From Anadara kagoshimensis (lineage: Eukaryota > Mollusca > Bivalvia > Arcoida > Arcidae), in the NCBI GenBank assembly GCA_021292105.1, contig JACFYK010000024.1, positions 62,001 to 126,000 of the forward strand: a stretch of 64,000 nucleotides of DNA, given 5' to 3'. Each line of letters opens with the position of its first letter. Position 1 is the stretch's first letter. Below the pieces are notes generated by a model. The model was not told the DNA's origin, ran no database searches, and was given only the letters and a program-made list of their open reading frames with translations. Both the position numbers and the translations under genes were made by a program. Positions 1 to 10,650 of the stretch are shown one piece after another.

Positions 1-770
1 TACAACCACCTGCCAATCAATTTTGTTAATTGTAGAAAAACAGGCATGGGTCTCAATCTAAGATATGTCTAATAAACAAACGTTTTATCCAGGTGGACTA
101 ATAATAATGGCTTTATTATTGAGAGGTTTCATTCGGATGTAAAATAAGCTTCATCAAATGAATTTATCGTGAAATATAAATATAATTTTTGAGCTAGTCA
201 AGTACATAAGTAATGTTTATAAATAGTATTATGTGGGGGCTTCTTATTTAATTGAAGGTGTATTAAAACTTCGCCGCTATCTCCTTTATTTTGGCATGGA
301 TTTTCATAAAACTTTTGCATTAATTTATGTTTTAGTATGGAGAATAACATATGTAAAAATAGTTACACGTACTCTATGATTGCCCTCTATTGTGATGCAC
401 GTAGACCAAATATACCAAATGTCACTGATCTATAACAGAATGCTGGGTATATGAATAAAATGCGATATTCGGTCTATACATATCCAACTATCCTTTCAAG
501 GAGTATTGGTAAAAGGGATTATTCAATCGCAATGCACCACTACATAATTTAGTAATATAACAACAAGACGAAAAAATGAAATACCAAAAACACCATTAGC
601 ACTTGCAGGTACAATCTATATTTTGATTGTACTTGGAAATAATGAAGTATTTTCTCACTATGTTTATAAAAATACTTGTATATATACTTGCGTATCCTTG
701 TTATTGGTTATAGCGAGTAAGTAAAGCTAGTAGTACAGAACATCAAATTTTACTTGTTGTTTGTCTTTAG
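1..770. other. AT-rich stretch before first visible receptor exon
   Basis: No coding exon, RNA gene or repeat is recognised here. The stretch ends in a pyrimidine-rich run and TTTAG just before the exon at 771, so it is probably intron of the plus-strand LDL-receptor-like gene, whose 5' exons would lie outside the window. Confidence 0.5.
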
Positions 771-1125
771 GTATGCCAACGACGTTAGTTGTTATTAAAC
801 AAGGCGTTTATAAATTGGGATCTCCAGTTTTACAAATCAACACATGGTTCATCGACTCGCTTAGTTTTCTGGTAGAGGATGGTTCAATGTTTTGGAGCAA
901 TAAATGGATGTGCAATATAATGAAAAAGTCATTGCAATTACGTGGAACACCGAAGAGTGAAATAGTTAAAAAAGCATTTCTAATGGCCGTAGACTGGATT
1001 GGTACTAACTTATATTTAATTGACTTTGATTTTAATCTCCATGTAAGTACCATAGATGGAACAAAATCAACATTGTTGAGATCGATGAATCCCGTGCAAC
1101 AGATAGTTCTTGATCCCAGATATGC
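771..1125 (+). CDS. LDLR-class-B (YWTD-like) propeller exon, LRP-like gene
   Basis: This exon opens after TTGTCTTTAG and closes at a GTAAGT donor, in phase 2. Its roughly 118 residues read as degenerate YWTD beta-propeller repeats: a FWSNKW strand, then AVDWIGTNLYLIDF, the dipeptide DG in the next strand, and a closing VLDPRYA. This follows the order seen in LDL-receptor class B repeats (VDWIGxNLYWTD ... DG ... VDPRYG). In this family the propeller is extracellular and helps bind or release ligands such as lipoproteins, Wnt antagonists or agrin. The YWTD core is poorly kept (YLID for YWTD), so calcium or ligand details cannot be inferred. The upstream part of the propeller is not in the window. 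The next exon, at 2180, completes the split codon correctly. Confidence 0.8.
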
Positions 1126-1886
1126 GTAAGTACAATAAATCCTTGTATTTGAGTCATCAATTAGTGTGACAGCTTTTCTTTTTCATTTGAAGACCTCTGT
1201 CTAGAGTAAACGTTAACATATTCCAACATTCATATGTACATTTATATAACAGGGACCATTTGGATTTAGTCTTGCAAAATTACAATACCTATTTGTACAA
1301 TATATGCCTCTAATCGTTTTAATTGAATGTTTTATATGCTTACATGTTTATGTTTCTGGGCATTTAAAAAAAAGTGTTAGACATATTAATTATATATATT
1401 TCAAAATATGTTTCCTTAAAGATCATACACTATCTAATTGCAGAGCGATTATCAATTGAATCTAACGAAAACCAAATAGGCCAGGTCATGTTCAAAAAAA
1501 TTCTAAAGCAAAGTGAAAAAATTGAACATGTGAACTTCAAACAGGGAAGTGAGGTATACCAGTTATTCCGGTAGCGTGGTAGCCCCCCCACCCCCCACCC
1601 CCCCAGCCAAGACATCCACACCCACGACATCTATAATCAAAATTGAGCATAAAAGGAACATGGCACTAGGTGATGTCAAATTTATACAGGGTTAATTTTG
1701 AATACAGACACATCATACGTATTGTAAACATTGTGAACAGTTTATAACATCGATTGCCCGTAAAAATACATTCACGCCTTCAAACGCTTTATTCCACGAA
1801 CCTAACATAGATTCATTGTAAACACTGCCTTTGAATCGTGAACGACGTATACATGACGTTGTTGTATGGGAAATATAACACAACTC

Positions 1887-1931
<45 letters not shown>

Positions 1932-2179
1932 TACTTTTTCGAAGTTTAAAAAAGTCTACAATTCGAAATAAACTACTTGTTATATTTCTTCATAAAGAAT
2001 TATATCATATTAAAATTTGAGATGATGAAATGAAACACTGCCTCCTATAGACAACTATTCTTCCTTACAGATTCAAGTATCATTTATCGGTATATGAATT
2101 AAGTGTTCTTTTTAAATGTATTATTTTAACGATTTATTTATTCATATTTGTTCTAATTATGACTAGTTTTACATTGTAG
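1126..2179 (+). other. intron with dispersed repeat and AT microsatellite
   Basis: This intron of the receptor gene runs from GTAAGT to TTGTAG. At about 1462-1680 it holds a diverged copy of the GGGAAGTGAGG-containing repeat also present near 18.1, 21.0, 34.1 and 36.8 kb, with a C-rich run at 1585-1605. An (AT)n microsatellite lies at about 1890-1932. Nothing else is recognised. Confidence 0.6.
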
Positions 2180-2577
2180 AATTATGTTTATCGTTGGCGG
2201 TCGGAGTTTATACTCTATGTACATGGATGGTGGTGGATTTAAACAAATTCTTTCCACTTCAACAAACGTAGCATACGGGCCGTGGACAATTGATTTTAAC
2301 AGCTTGAAGTTATACGGCACAATAGAGCAAAGATATACTGGTTTAACTTTGATAATTTCTTGTAACTACGACGGCAGAAATGTTACAAAAGTTACAGTTA
2401 CCAGATCATTTGTCATCGGAATGACAGTGCATCGCCATGTTCTTTATGTTTTTGGCATTTATGGATCAGTAGAAACAATTAACATTAAGACTTTTACCAA
2501 AGAAAACAACTTTGTTGCTACTCGGGACTTTATAAGAACTTTGGCAGTGTATGACCCTGAAATACAACCACCTAATG
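2180..2577 (+). CDS. LDLR-class-B propeller exon 2
   Basis: The acceptor is TACATTGTAG and the donor is G|GTAATA; the exon starts in phase 2 and ends in phase 1. The read-through from the previous exon gives DPRYAIMFIVGG, the usual position of the DPRYGxMYWTDWG turn. Further strands follow the class-B pattern: a MDGGG segment, then TIDFNSLKLYGTIEQ, then a CNYDG segment, then GMTVHRHVLYVFG, and a final TLAVYDPEIQPPN that matches the HVYHPLRQP-type end of an LRP propeller. All YWTD tetrapeptides are substituted, so this is a diverged receptor. An EGF module follows in the next exon, as in LRP proteins. Confidence 0.8.
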
Positions 2578-2607
2578 GTAATATATTAATTTTGAAATAT
2601 TTACAAT

Positions 2608-2965
2608 TAAAATTGACCTTTTTTATATGAACCTATTTGTTTTTACTGGCATTCAATTGCTCTTGAATACAGTGTGAAGTCATGACCTCTGATTATGTAA
2701 CATTCAACTATCCGATTACGTCACAGAATGACATCCTTTTACGTCCATTGTTTGATTGGTCAGCATCCAAGTCTAGTCCCGACGCAACTATCCTTATTAA
2801 GAGGTAGGCTGTTCCATCAATCTTATATACATTGTCAGAATCTTGAATGAAATAAATTATTGTAGCGACAATTTTACATTTTAGACATGTTATTTGAGTG
2901 TATTCATTCGGTATTATGAATGAGAGTTGGGAATAGCATATTGAATGAACTGCTTAATGTTATTT
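2608..2965 (-). repeat. hairpin-family dispersed repeat, single-arm copy
   Basis: On the minus strand this stretch matches the 330-bp body and one arm of the palindromic repeat described at 7145-8113. It shares the GAGTGTATTCATTCGG arm, the GGTCAGCATCCAAGTC segment in reverse sense and the closing ACAAATAGG-type end. Only one palindrome arm remains, so this copy cannot form the long hairpin. It lies in the intron before the EGF exon. Confidence 0.8.
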
Positions 2966-3894
2966 CTCGATTAATCGGGCTTAAATATACTGATAAGTTT
3001 TACTGACGAATTATTTCAGCCATAATGAATTATATAAGTCCTTTACTTTTAAAAGCATGTTTACGTATAACTTAAGTATGCGTTACGATAAATTTACACG
3101 GATATCTTGAATATATATATATATATATATTTCAGCAATTTTTAAGAACTTTTTATTCATTTTAGCACTATTTAAGCATTTTTTTATTTTCGAAACAAAA
3201 ATGAATGTTAAGTTTCAAAACTTTAAGTTTTACTTTTTCCGTTATTCCCCTACGGAAGAAATCAATACTTTGTTTTACTAAAAATCTACTGTATTATGTT
3301 CTCTTGGTGATCCAACATGTATATATTAAACAATTTAAATGCAAATCACTTTAATCACCCTTGTTGTTGAAATTGGTTTTGACAAATCATGGAGATAAAA
3401 TATCTATTTATGATTACATAAAGTGAGTGTGTAGTTTTGAAAAATTGGAAGTATTTCAATTTAGAAATAGGGCTACCTTATTTTAAAATGAACAAATTAT
3501 TAAGTTTATGATACAGGCCTGATCCATGCGTTTATATCAATGTTTAAGAACATGGGATCCAAAACGAGTGTTTAGGTCTTAGACAATTAGCAATATTTGT
3601 GCAACGATTTAAGATGTTCTTGCACATCTTGTAAGTACTACTTTTAAGTACATTTGTTTTGGTTATTTTATAAGAAACCAAATGACAACTTAGCAATTTT
3701 AGTTAAAAATTGTCTTTAAGTGTAAAATACGAACAATAGGTTCAATGAATAGTAGTGGGATGTTAAGTTTATATATCATTTAGTTTTAATCCAGAAATAC
3801 GAGGGCCAGAAAATGAAATGACATTTTTGTTAATATTAGCTTATTCTAACGGCAAGAATTATTATCAATTTTTTTCATTGATTTAAAATTTCAG
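2966..3894 (+). other. intron sequence, nothing recognised
   Basis: AT-rich intron between the propeller exon and the EGF exon. A short (AT)n run at 3111-3130 is the only structure seen. Confidence 0.5.
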
Positions 3895-4029
3895 ATGGAA
3901 GCGTTCACATTTGTAAGACAGAACCCTCGATGTGTTCGGATATATGCCTTTTATCACCAGTGAAACCGTATTTTAAATGTGCATGTCCTGAACTTCTGTT
4001 CTTAGACGAAGATAAAAGAACATGTATTG
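3895..4029 (+). CDS. EGF-like module exon, LRP-like gene
   Basis: A phase 1-1 exon between AAATTTCAG and G|GTACGT, the classic symmetric layout of EGF modules. Its 45 residues contain six cysteines spaced C-x6-C-x3-C-x10-C-x1-C-x12-C. They include CLLSP followed by a CACP core, closely resembling the EGF module that follows each propeller in LRP-type receptors (CLLSP...FTCACPTGF...C). It directly follows the propeller exon in frame. It probably caps the base of the upstream propeller in the extracellular region. The next exon is 16.6 kb away. Confidence 0.85.
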
Positions 4030-6200
4030 GTACGTATATTTTAATAAAAATTCAGTTTGATGTTCCGACCAAATTCTATTCATTTAATGATTTTATTTCA
4101 AGTCGCTACAGAAAGCTGATCCGAAGGCATATCGAACACATAAACTTGAATGCTCTCATATGAAACTGGTATATCGAATAGAACCCAATTTGGCGATGCG
4201 ACATATCAAGAATTTTAACACATGACGTCCAAAATTCATGCTGTAGTAACCTGTCGGTACAATTGTACTAGTAAGCATATTGTAATCTATGCATCATGAA
4301 AAAACTGCCATAACATGGATATGTTTTAGCGATTTTTCACGCGGGATATTTCATATGAAACGGCATAATTAACAGAAATGATATATTATCTTCGCTTTCC
4401 ATAAAAAGTGGCGTAATCTTACATAAATTTATAAAAAAGATTATTTACTTCGTCATTATACCTAGAATAAAAGACATATATCAAAAACCTGTATATCACT
4501 ATATTCACAAGTTTTTACGGTTTTTAACAAAATAATTTTTATATTTTAAAAAATTCAATAGTCAGGTCAATACAACCGAAATTAAAGAACGGCCATTATT
4601 TATAACGCTGAAAGGGATTGAGCCACGAAACCACCAAAAATGGCCCAATCTCAGAAATCATCCATACTTTTTTGCTTATACCTTTACTTATATAGTATAA
4701 AATAAATAAATTGTTCTTTTTATTTAGTCGTGCTGCTATAGCAATGGTTCAAAGTAAGCCGTGTGAAATTGACAAATATTGTTGAAATACATGAATTCTC
4801 CTGATCTTGAGTTGTTTTTATTTTTCTTTTTTTTTTTATTTATTTATTTTTTTTGTCAACAGTTATGAAATCCCATCATGTTTTAAATTGTTTCTCCTTA
4901 ATTTTTTTGTTGATTAGATTCACTGAAAACTGTTGCTATGGCATGAAATATTAACAAATAGCTAACTGTAGTTATAACTTGTACTTTTTTAATTTCTTAG
5001 AATCTTCTCCAATTAATGTAGTTGACAAATTAAATACATGTACTAATTTATTGCTTCAACATTTAAAATTATCAATCATATTAACATGTGAAATATACCC
5101 ATATAGCATAATTAAAAAATCAATTATTCTTTTTTAATCACTCTTGTTTTCATAGCAACGGTTCAAAGTTAGGCACGTGAAATTGACAAATATTGAAGAA
5201 AATACATGAATTCTCCTGTTTTTGAGATTTAAAAAATCCTATTATTATAACAAATGTTATATTAAATTGTCATTATCGGTAATGGAAACCCAACATGTAT
5301 TTAGTAGTTCCCTTTTTAGATTGTGGTCCATTAAATTCACTGAAAACTATTGCTATGACATGAACTATTTACAAATGCCTTACTGCAGTAATAACACTTG
5401 TTCGTTTTAGTTATTTCTGAAATTCATCTCTGATTGATGTGGTTGTCAAATTAAACATTTGTACTACCTTTTTGTTCCAACATTTAAAAAATGTCAAACT
5501 ATCAATCACATTGATATGAAAAATAAACCATGTGGTTATGGTATAGTTGCCTTGGAAACTCAAACATGATGTAACAATAAACATTCGAAATAAAATATAC
5601 CATAATTGTCAGTTCAGCATATATAGGTTTGCTTGGTGGTTCACATTCACATCATTTTAGAATATCTATATTCTACTCAATATTTATGGAAGAAATGATT
5701 TTCATATTCTGAAATTGTTTTAATTTTTAACTATTGCTAATTATTTATAAAATAATAATCATAACTACTGGTTGCCATAGAAACCATCAAAAAAAATTCC
5801 CATGGAAACTTCAATTCATTGGTTGATTTTTGGAAATTGTTTACCATACTTGACCTCAGTCATTTTTGACATTTAAATTATTCTATTATGGACAATTAAA
5901 ATTATTTGGCATGCAAGATAGAGCCTATTTATTCCAGAGCATGCTTACTGAACTAACCAATATAATTTTATATACACTGTAGTTTTTATTGGAATTATAG
6001 TAATATGGAACTTGAACAGTTTATTATATTAATGAAAACTATTTCTCCCTTTTTAATGTGAGTAAAGATTTGACATAGGAATTGGACGCGTACTTTGTGT
6101 TAATCATGAAAAACAAGTTCCAGAAACTACAGTATCGTCATCTCGATCACAGTCTTATGGTTGAAATGTTTATTAATATCATTCTTCAACAAAGTTATCT
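4030..6200 (+). repeat. intron start with diverged tandem duplication (4725-5535)
   Basis: Two diverged copies of a roughly 400-bp segment lie head to tail at about 4725-5110 and 5140-5535. Both contain a CAATGGTTCAAAGT-like start, GTGAAATTGACAAATATTG, ACATGAATTCTCCTG, TTCACTGAAAACT and a closing ATCAATCA segment. The flanks (4030-4724 and 5536-6200) show nothing else. Confidence 0.65.
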
Positions 6201-6203
6201 ACA

Positions 6204-6602
6204 CTAGCTGATGATGAATATATAGTTTCTTGATTATCTTTTGCATCTAAAACAAATTCGCTCCGATTCCTAGCTGATGATGAATATATAGTTTCTTGAA
6301 TATCTTTTGCATCTTAAACAAATTCGCTCCGATTCCTAGCTGATGATGAATATATAGTTTCTTGAATATCTTTTGCATCTAAAACAAATTCGCTCCGATT
6401 CCTAGCTGATGATGAATATATAGTTTCTTGAATATCTTTTGCATCTTAAACAAATTCGCTCCGATTCCTAGCTGATGATGAATATATAGTTTCTTGAATA
6501 TCTTTTGCATCTTAAACAAATTCGCTCCGATTCCTAGCTGATGATGAATATATAAATTCTTGAATATCTTTTGCATCTAAAACAAATTCGCTCCGATTCC
6601 TA
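6204..6602. repeat. 66-bp tandem repeat, about six copies
   Basis: The unit begins CTAGCTGATGATGAATATAT and ends AATTCGCTCCGATTC. Successive copies start about every 66 bases (6204, 6271, 6337, 6403, 6469, 6535) and differ mostly by an AAA/TTA variant. As 66 is a multiple of three, one minus-strand frame stays open through the array as a 22-residue repeat. That frame has no independent support as a gene. Confidence 0.9.
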
Positions 6603-6712
6603 ACACCATATTTTAAGTTTAGATTGCGCCTCGCATAGCCTAAGTACCATAACACAGAAGCGTTATGGACACAGACTCCAACTACCCGAGCACCTGCTTT
6701 ACATTTACAATA

Positions 6713-7077
6713 TCACATAGTTTCAGGGACTTTGGTATACTCAATCCATATCAAATATTATTTAGATGAAACGTGTCGAATTTGTATCTTTATCATTAGA
6801 AGATTTTCGTCTTCAGTATAAACAAACAGTTTGAAATTCCAATTTTCTGTGTGTTCTTGTATGTATGTTGGACACATTTTAATTTGATAAGAACCACAAG
6901 TGATGTTTCTAAGTTCCGTTTCATCAATTAATGGAAAACTTAATGTATTAGAATCCAGTTCTTTCCATAAAGCCCGTTTCCTTTCTAGGTTTTCGGATTC
7001 AACTCTTTCTTTAAGCGCATAAATCTGTTTTGAAAGGTATAACAGCCTTGCATCCAAAGCTAGATCATCTTCGCCAT
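6713..7077 (-). pseudogene. DDE_Tnp_4-type transposase, last exon (one internal stop)
   Basis: The acceptor is TGTTTTCAG. The first base pair completes the codon split at 8416 (phase 1), giving DGEDDLALDARLLYL. The exon matches the C-terminal tail of the PIF/ISL2EU-like transposases common in marine invertebrates: a helix with KERVESENLERKRALW, then FPLIDETELRNITCGSYQIK, then IQIRHVSSK. A TAA at 6758-6760 stops it after HVSSK. The same frame then continues with YLIWIEYTKVPETM to a second stop at 6713, as expected for the family end (SSKxYxxWIEY). So one nonsense change truncates an otherwise readable tail. Family identity rests on my recall of the motif order. Confidence 0.75.
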
Positions 7078-7144
7078 CTGAAAACAAGCAAAAACGAAAT
7101 TCTCTCAACATTGTGTACCTTTTATAACGATAAATATTTTTAAT

Positions 7145-7305
7145 TAAGAAATAACATTCTATTTGAGTGTATTCATTCGGTATTATGAATGAGAGTCAGG
7201 AATAGCATATTCAATGAACTGCGAAGCAGTTCATGTTAAATATGCTATTCCTGACTCTCATTCATAATACCGAATAAATACACTCAAATAGAATGTTATT
7301 TCTTA
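7145..7305. repeat. 161-bp near-perfect palindrome (hairpin) of repeat copy 1
   Basis: Arms of about 79 bases meet at GAACTGC-GAA-GCAGTTC, leaving a three-base loop. The arms differ by only a few changes and one 2-base indel near the centre. The outer ends read TAAGAAATAACATTC and its complement. The palindrome heads a repeat unit whose 320-bp body runs to 7627, and the whole unit is repeated at 7628-8113. It lies in the second intron of the transposase relic. Confidence 0.95.
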
Positions 7306-7627
7306 TATTTACAATCATAAAAAATATTGATAGCATGTCCGAAATATAAAATCATCGCTACAATAATTTATTTCATTCAAAATTCCGACAAACATACGGG
7401 ATTGACGGAACAGCCTTGTTCCAAATAAGGAAAGTTACGTCGGGGTAGACTTGGATGCTGACCAATCAAAAAATGCATGAAGTAATAGATGCCATTCTGT
7501 GACGTAATCGAATAGTTAAACGTTACGTAATCGGAGGTCATGACCCCACACTGTATTCAAGAGCAATTGAATGCCAGTAAAAACAAATAGGTTCATCTAA
7601 AGAAGGTCAATTCTAATTGTAAATATT
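7306..7627 (+). repeat. body of hairpin-family repeat, copy 1
   Basis: About 320 bases following the palindrome, from TATTTACAATCATAAAAAAT to GGTCAATTCTAATTG. It is over 90 percent similar by eye to 7788-8113 and clearly related to 35969-36273 and (minus) 2608-2890. It contains a GACCAATCAAA segment and two CGTAATCG-type segments. No open reading frame is seen, so it is presumed non-autonomous. Confidence 0.9.
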
Positions 7628-8113
7628 TAAGAAATAACATTCTATTTGAGTGTATTCATTCGGTATTATGAATGAGAGTCAGGAATAGCATATTCAATGA
7701 ACTGCGAAGCAGTTCATGTTAAATATGCTATTCCTGACTCTCATTCATAATACCGAATGAATACACTCAAATAGAATGTTATTTTTTATATTTACAATCA
7801 TAAAAAATATTAATAGCATGTCCGAAATGTAAAATTATCGCTACAATAATTAATTTCATTCAAGATTCCGACAAACATACGGGATTGATGGAACAGCCTT
7901 GCTCCAAATAAGGAAAGTTACGTCGCGAGTAGACTTGAATGCTGACCAATCAAACAATGCGTGACGTAATAGATGCCATTCTGTGATGTAATCGAATAGT
8001 TAAACGTTACGTTATCAGAGGTCATGACCCCACACTGTATTCAAGAGCAATTGAATGCCAGTTAAAACAAATAGGTTCATCTAAAGAAGGTCAATTCCAG
8101 TTGTAAATATTTA
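7628..8113 (+). repeat. hairpin-family repeat, copy 2 (palindrome plus body)
   Basis: The palindrome spans about 7628-7787 with the same GAACTGCGAAGCAGTTC centre, followed by the 325-bp body. It abuts copy 1 without spacer, so the pair is a head-to-tail tandem of a roughly 483-bp unit. Both lie inside the intron between the exons at 7077 and 8416 of the transposase relic. Confidence 0.93.
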
Positions 8114-8415
8114 AAATTATCGATAAAGCACAACTAGCTTTGTGGCTTTGCAATATTTAAAATCATTATGACAGAACAGTCACAATTGGTAAGGAGACAA
8201 CCATTCTTTAAGGAAGAAGCCGGCCTCAACTGAATTATTCTCATCTTGAGTACGCATGTTCACTTTTTTGTCTGTTTAAAATATTTTAACATAAAATCAC
8301 ACAACAAATTTAAAGTAATTATAAATATATACAGCATAAAGAACAACATTTTAGTAGTATTTTTTACCATTCAGTTTTCCTTATTCTTTCAAAAAAAAAA
8401 AAATAATAATCATAC

Positions 8416-8566
8416 CTGTTGATAGTGGTGGTAAAAACTTGTTACAGATGGAACAAACAATGCGCACATCATCTCCAATATATGTGACTTGACTTATTGG
8501 CAAAACATGATTCAAATATGTCCACCTCTTGCTTTTTGCATTAGCAGATATAACAACCCATCGTAC
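8416..8566 (-). pseudogene. DDE_Tnp_4-type transposase, middle exon
   Basis: The exon lies between TTATCTTTTCAG and ACAG|GTATGA; it enters in phase 0 and leaves in phase 1. Its 50 residues read VRWVVISANAKSK, then HVLPISQVTYIGDDVRIV, then CSICNKFLPPLS. This matches the family segment (TKVRWVVExxNGRxKxW ... LPNxQIPYIGDYVRIVCAxCNKxxPPLS) that carries the third catalytic acid. Here the expected Glu after RWVV is Ile, so catalysis is presumably lost. The exon joins in frame to ACTAAG at 9542 and to the exon at 7077. Confidence 0.78.
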
Positions 8567-8847
8567 CTGAAAAGATAAAGCAATAACAATGCATTTCTAT
8601 TCTGCATGTGGATCTTAACATAATGTTATATACTCCTTTATATATACTAAATAACTCGAGTAAAGTAACGGTTATATTAAAGCTAACTTTCATCTGTCAT
8701 ACTGTTGTCATGACTAACTAGAGGAACATTTTCAATAAAACCGAAGAAGGTTTGGATAGCTGAACAAAGTATTTTTTCTTAAAAGTAAAATTTTAGATTT
8801 AGTTAAGTGTTAGTTTAGTTTATGTGTTGAGTAATGCTGTTTTTAGT

Positions 8848-9160
8848 CAATACTATTTAACTTATATTGAGACGTTGCCAGCTAAAGGCGTAGGTACAGA
8901 AATCTTGCCTGTGTTGCGATAATGGCATTATACAGCAGGGTTCTTTATCCTGCCACGCGTACTGCAACACAGGACCTCGTTTACTTTGAGTCCCCGTCCG
9001 AAAAAAACCGTGACTTTCATTTTGTAATGCCGAGTGCTTGGCAAAATAACATTCACTTCCCGCTTTCAAGTACTGGGTCAGACCCGGTCGGGGTTTGAAC
9101 CTACAACCTCCCACTTATGGAGTAAGCACTCTTTTAACAGACCTACCGCAGTGGCCAGTT
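8848..9160 (-). mobile_element. tRNA-derived SINE, family 1, copy a
   Basis: Reading the minus strand from 9160, a tRNA-like head has an A-box-like GCGGTAGGTCTGTTAAAAG and a B box AGGTTCAAACCCC (about 9090-9103). A body follows with a TGAAAGTC segment shared with the copy at 16.7-17.07 kb. The left end reads GGCAACGTCTCAATATAAGTTAAATAG, a form of the 3' tail shared by all three family-1 copies. It lies in the first intron of the transposase relic. An open frame of 85 codons across it is not a gene. Confidence 0.85.
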
Positions 9161-9281
9161 TATGTTAAGATCATGCAAATAATAAACAAAACTCATTATG
9201 GCAAAATCTATAAGCTTCCTAAAGGTATTTGCAACGATTAAAAAAATGTTTGATACTAAATGTAATCTGTGAAAACAATGT

Positions 9282-9338
<57 letters not shown>

Positions 9339-9496
9339 ATAACCCTTTTTCGTGTGAAACGTTTACCTATTCATTAGTTTTATGAACATACTAACTGGGT
9401 CCCCTCATTCTAATATTTCTACACACTACGTTTTTAATTAGACTATGTATTCTTTTGCTGAAATTTACTATTTTGGATTACCTGGCTTGGTTATAA

Positions 9497-9541
<45 letters not shown>
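9161..9541. repeat. intron with (GA)n and (ATT)n microsatellites
   Basis: A (GA)n run lies at about 9286-9334 and an (ATT)n run at about 9498-9540. The ATT run begins exactly at the splice donor of the transposase exon, so on the minus strand the intron starts GTAATAATAAT. Confidence 0.9.
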
Positions 9542-9542
<1 letters not shown>

Positions 9543-10499
9543 TTAGTTACAAGTCTGCTTGTATTGGCTTCATTATTTTCCATCTGCTTTTGTCCCTTGG
9601 AAGAAAAGAAGGCATCTCGACCATATCATAAAGCATCTCTACTGAATCCCTGATTTCACGATCAACAATAAATATATCACCCTCATCTATCCAGTTTTTT
9701 ATGTTCCGTAGCATCATGTGTTTCAAAATGTTTGTATCGTTGTTTTTTAATCTGAAAGGTATGGACCAACAACTGAGATTAAATAACCCGTTGTACTGGT
9801 TACTATCATAGGTTTAACTAAAGGGCGGCCTTTTGGTAATGAAAAGGTCCGTCGCTGGAACTGAAAATTGCCACTCTTTTGGATGTAAATATATGTACCA
9901 TCGAGTACAAGGGTGGCTTGTGAATTTGTTCTCCAAATAATGTTTGTGCCAATGTTCTTGTATGGTTGCTTATGACTTTCTGACTTTCTTTCTACACGTG
10001 ATAATCCTAAATGCCTTGGTACAAAGGTCTGCATAAGTGCTTTTCTAACAGTACATATACCTCTTCTTAAGTTTGATATGTTAAAAATTGTCGAAAGCAC
10101 TTTATTAGAAATACCAGCTCTCAATTTAAACAAATAAATTCCTAAAGATGTACGGGTACTTCTTGACGGTGTATTTCTTACATATTCACTGACATATGTA
10201 CAAAGTTCGTCAAAATTTTCCTTTGTAATACCAGTCATGTTGAAAAAATCAGTTGAAGATAGAGCCTGATTACAATAAAAATCATTCCTTTGCTGTTCAT
10301 AATGTATAACCAACGCTCTCAATTTCTTTAAAAAATCTAGAATAGAAGAGCGGCTAAGTAAAACTAAATTATTTGTAGTTTTCAATATATCCATCGATCC
10401 AACAGTAAAATTACCATCTGCTAAGTGACCAGGACAACATCGAAATCCAGATAGGATAATTATCTCGTTTATCAAGAATGCCTTAACTCTTGCCTCTGT
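9542..10499 (-). pseudogene. DDE_Tnp_4-type (PIF/ISL2EU-like) transposase core exon
   Basis: The minus-strand frame from about 10499 reads EARVKAFLINE, RCCPGHL, a FNMTGITKENFDEL helix, RTSLGIYLFKLRAGIS (DNA-binding helices), then VLDGTYIYIQKS with the first catalytic Asp. It continues with RRTFSLPKGRPLVKPMIV and GYLISVVGPYLSD with the second Asp. A one-base deletion near 9747 shifts the frame, which resumes as LKNNDTNILKHMM and IFIVDREIRDS. A second shift near 9549 precedes VTK at the GTAATA donor. The layout fits the DDE_Tnp_4 family (cut-and-paste DNA transposase). The exon begins at a plausible AAAAG acceptor, and the N-terminal exons were not found. With two frameshifts and later lesions it is a pseudogene. 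Confidence 0.82.
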
Positions 10500-10528
10500 C
10501 TTTTAGGAGAAACCTCAAAAACCGATGC

Positions 10529-10650
10529 TACTGTTATGTGCTGATTTTAAATTTTAATCACAATAATGCATTCAAAATCAACTAGTTGTCATATGCTAAA
10601 TTTGGAATGCATTATTTTAATAAAAAAAAATCAAAATCAGCACATGACAC
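10529..10650. repeat. short inverted repeat (possible MITE)
   Basis: Arms GTGCTGATTTT...AATGCATTC at about 10539-10575 and GAATGCATT...AAAATCAGCAC at about 10606-10646 are inverted copies, separated by about 30 bases. It sits just upstream of the transposase core exon. Confidence 0.75.

Noticed and set aside
6204-6602. CTGATGA in each 66-bp unit as part of a hammerhead ribozyme.
   Set aside because: The matching GAAA core and three stems could not be placed in either strand of the unit.
8857-9114. Minus-strand frame of 85 codons.
   Set aside because: It lies fully inside a SINE copy with recognisable B box and tail.
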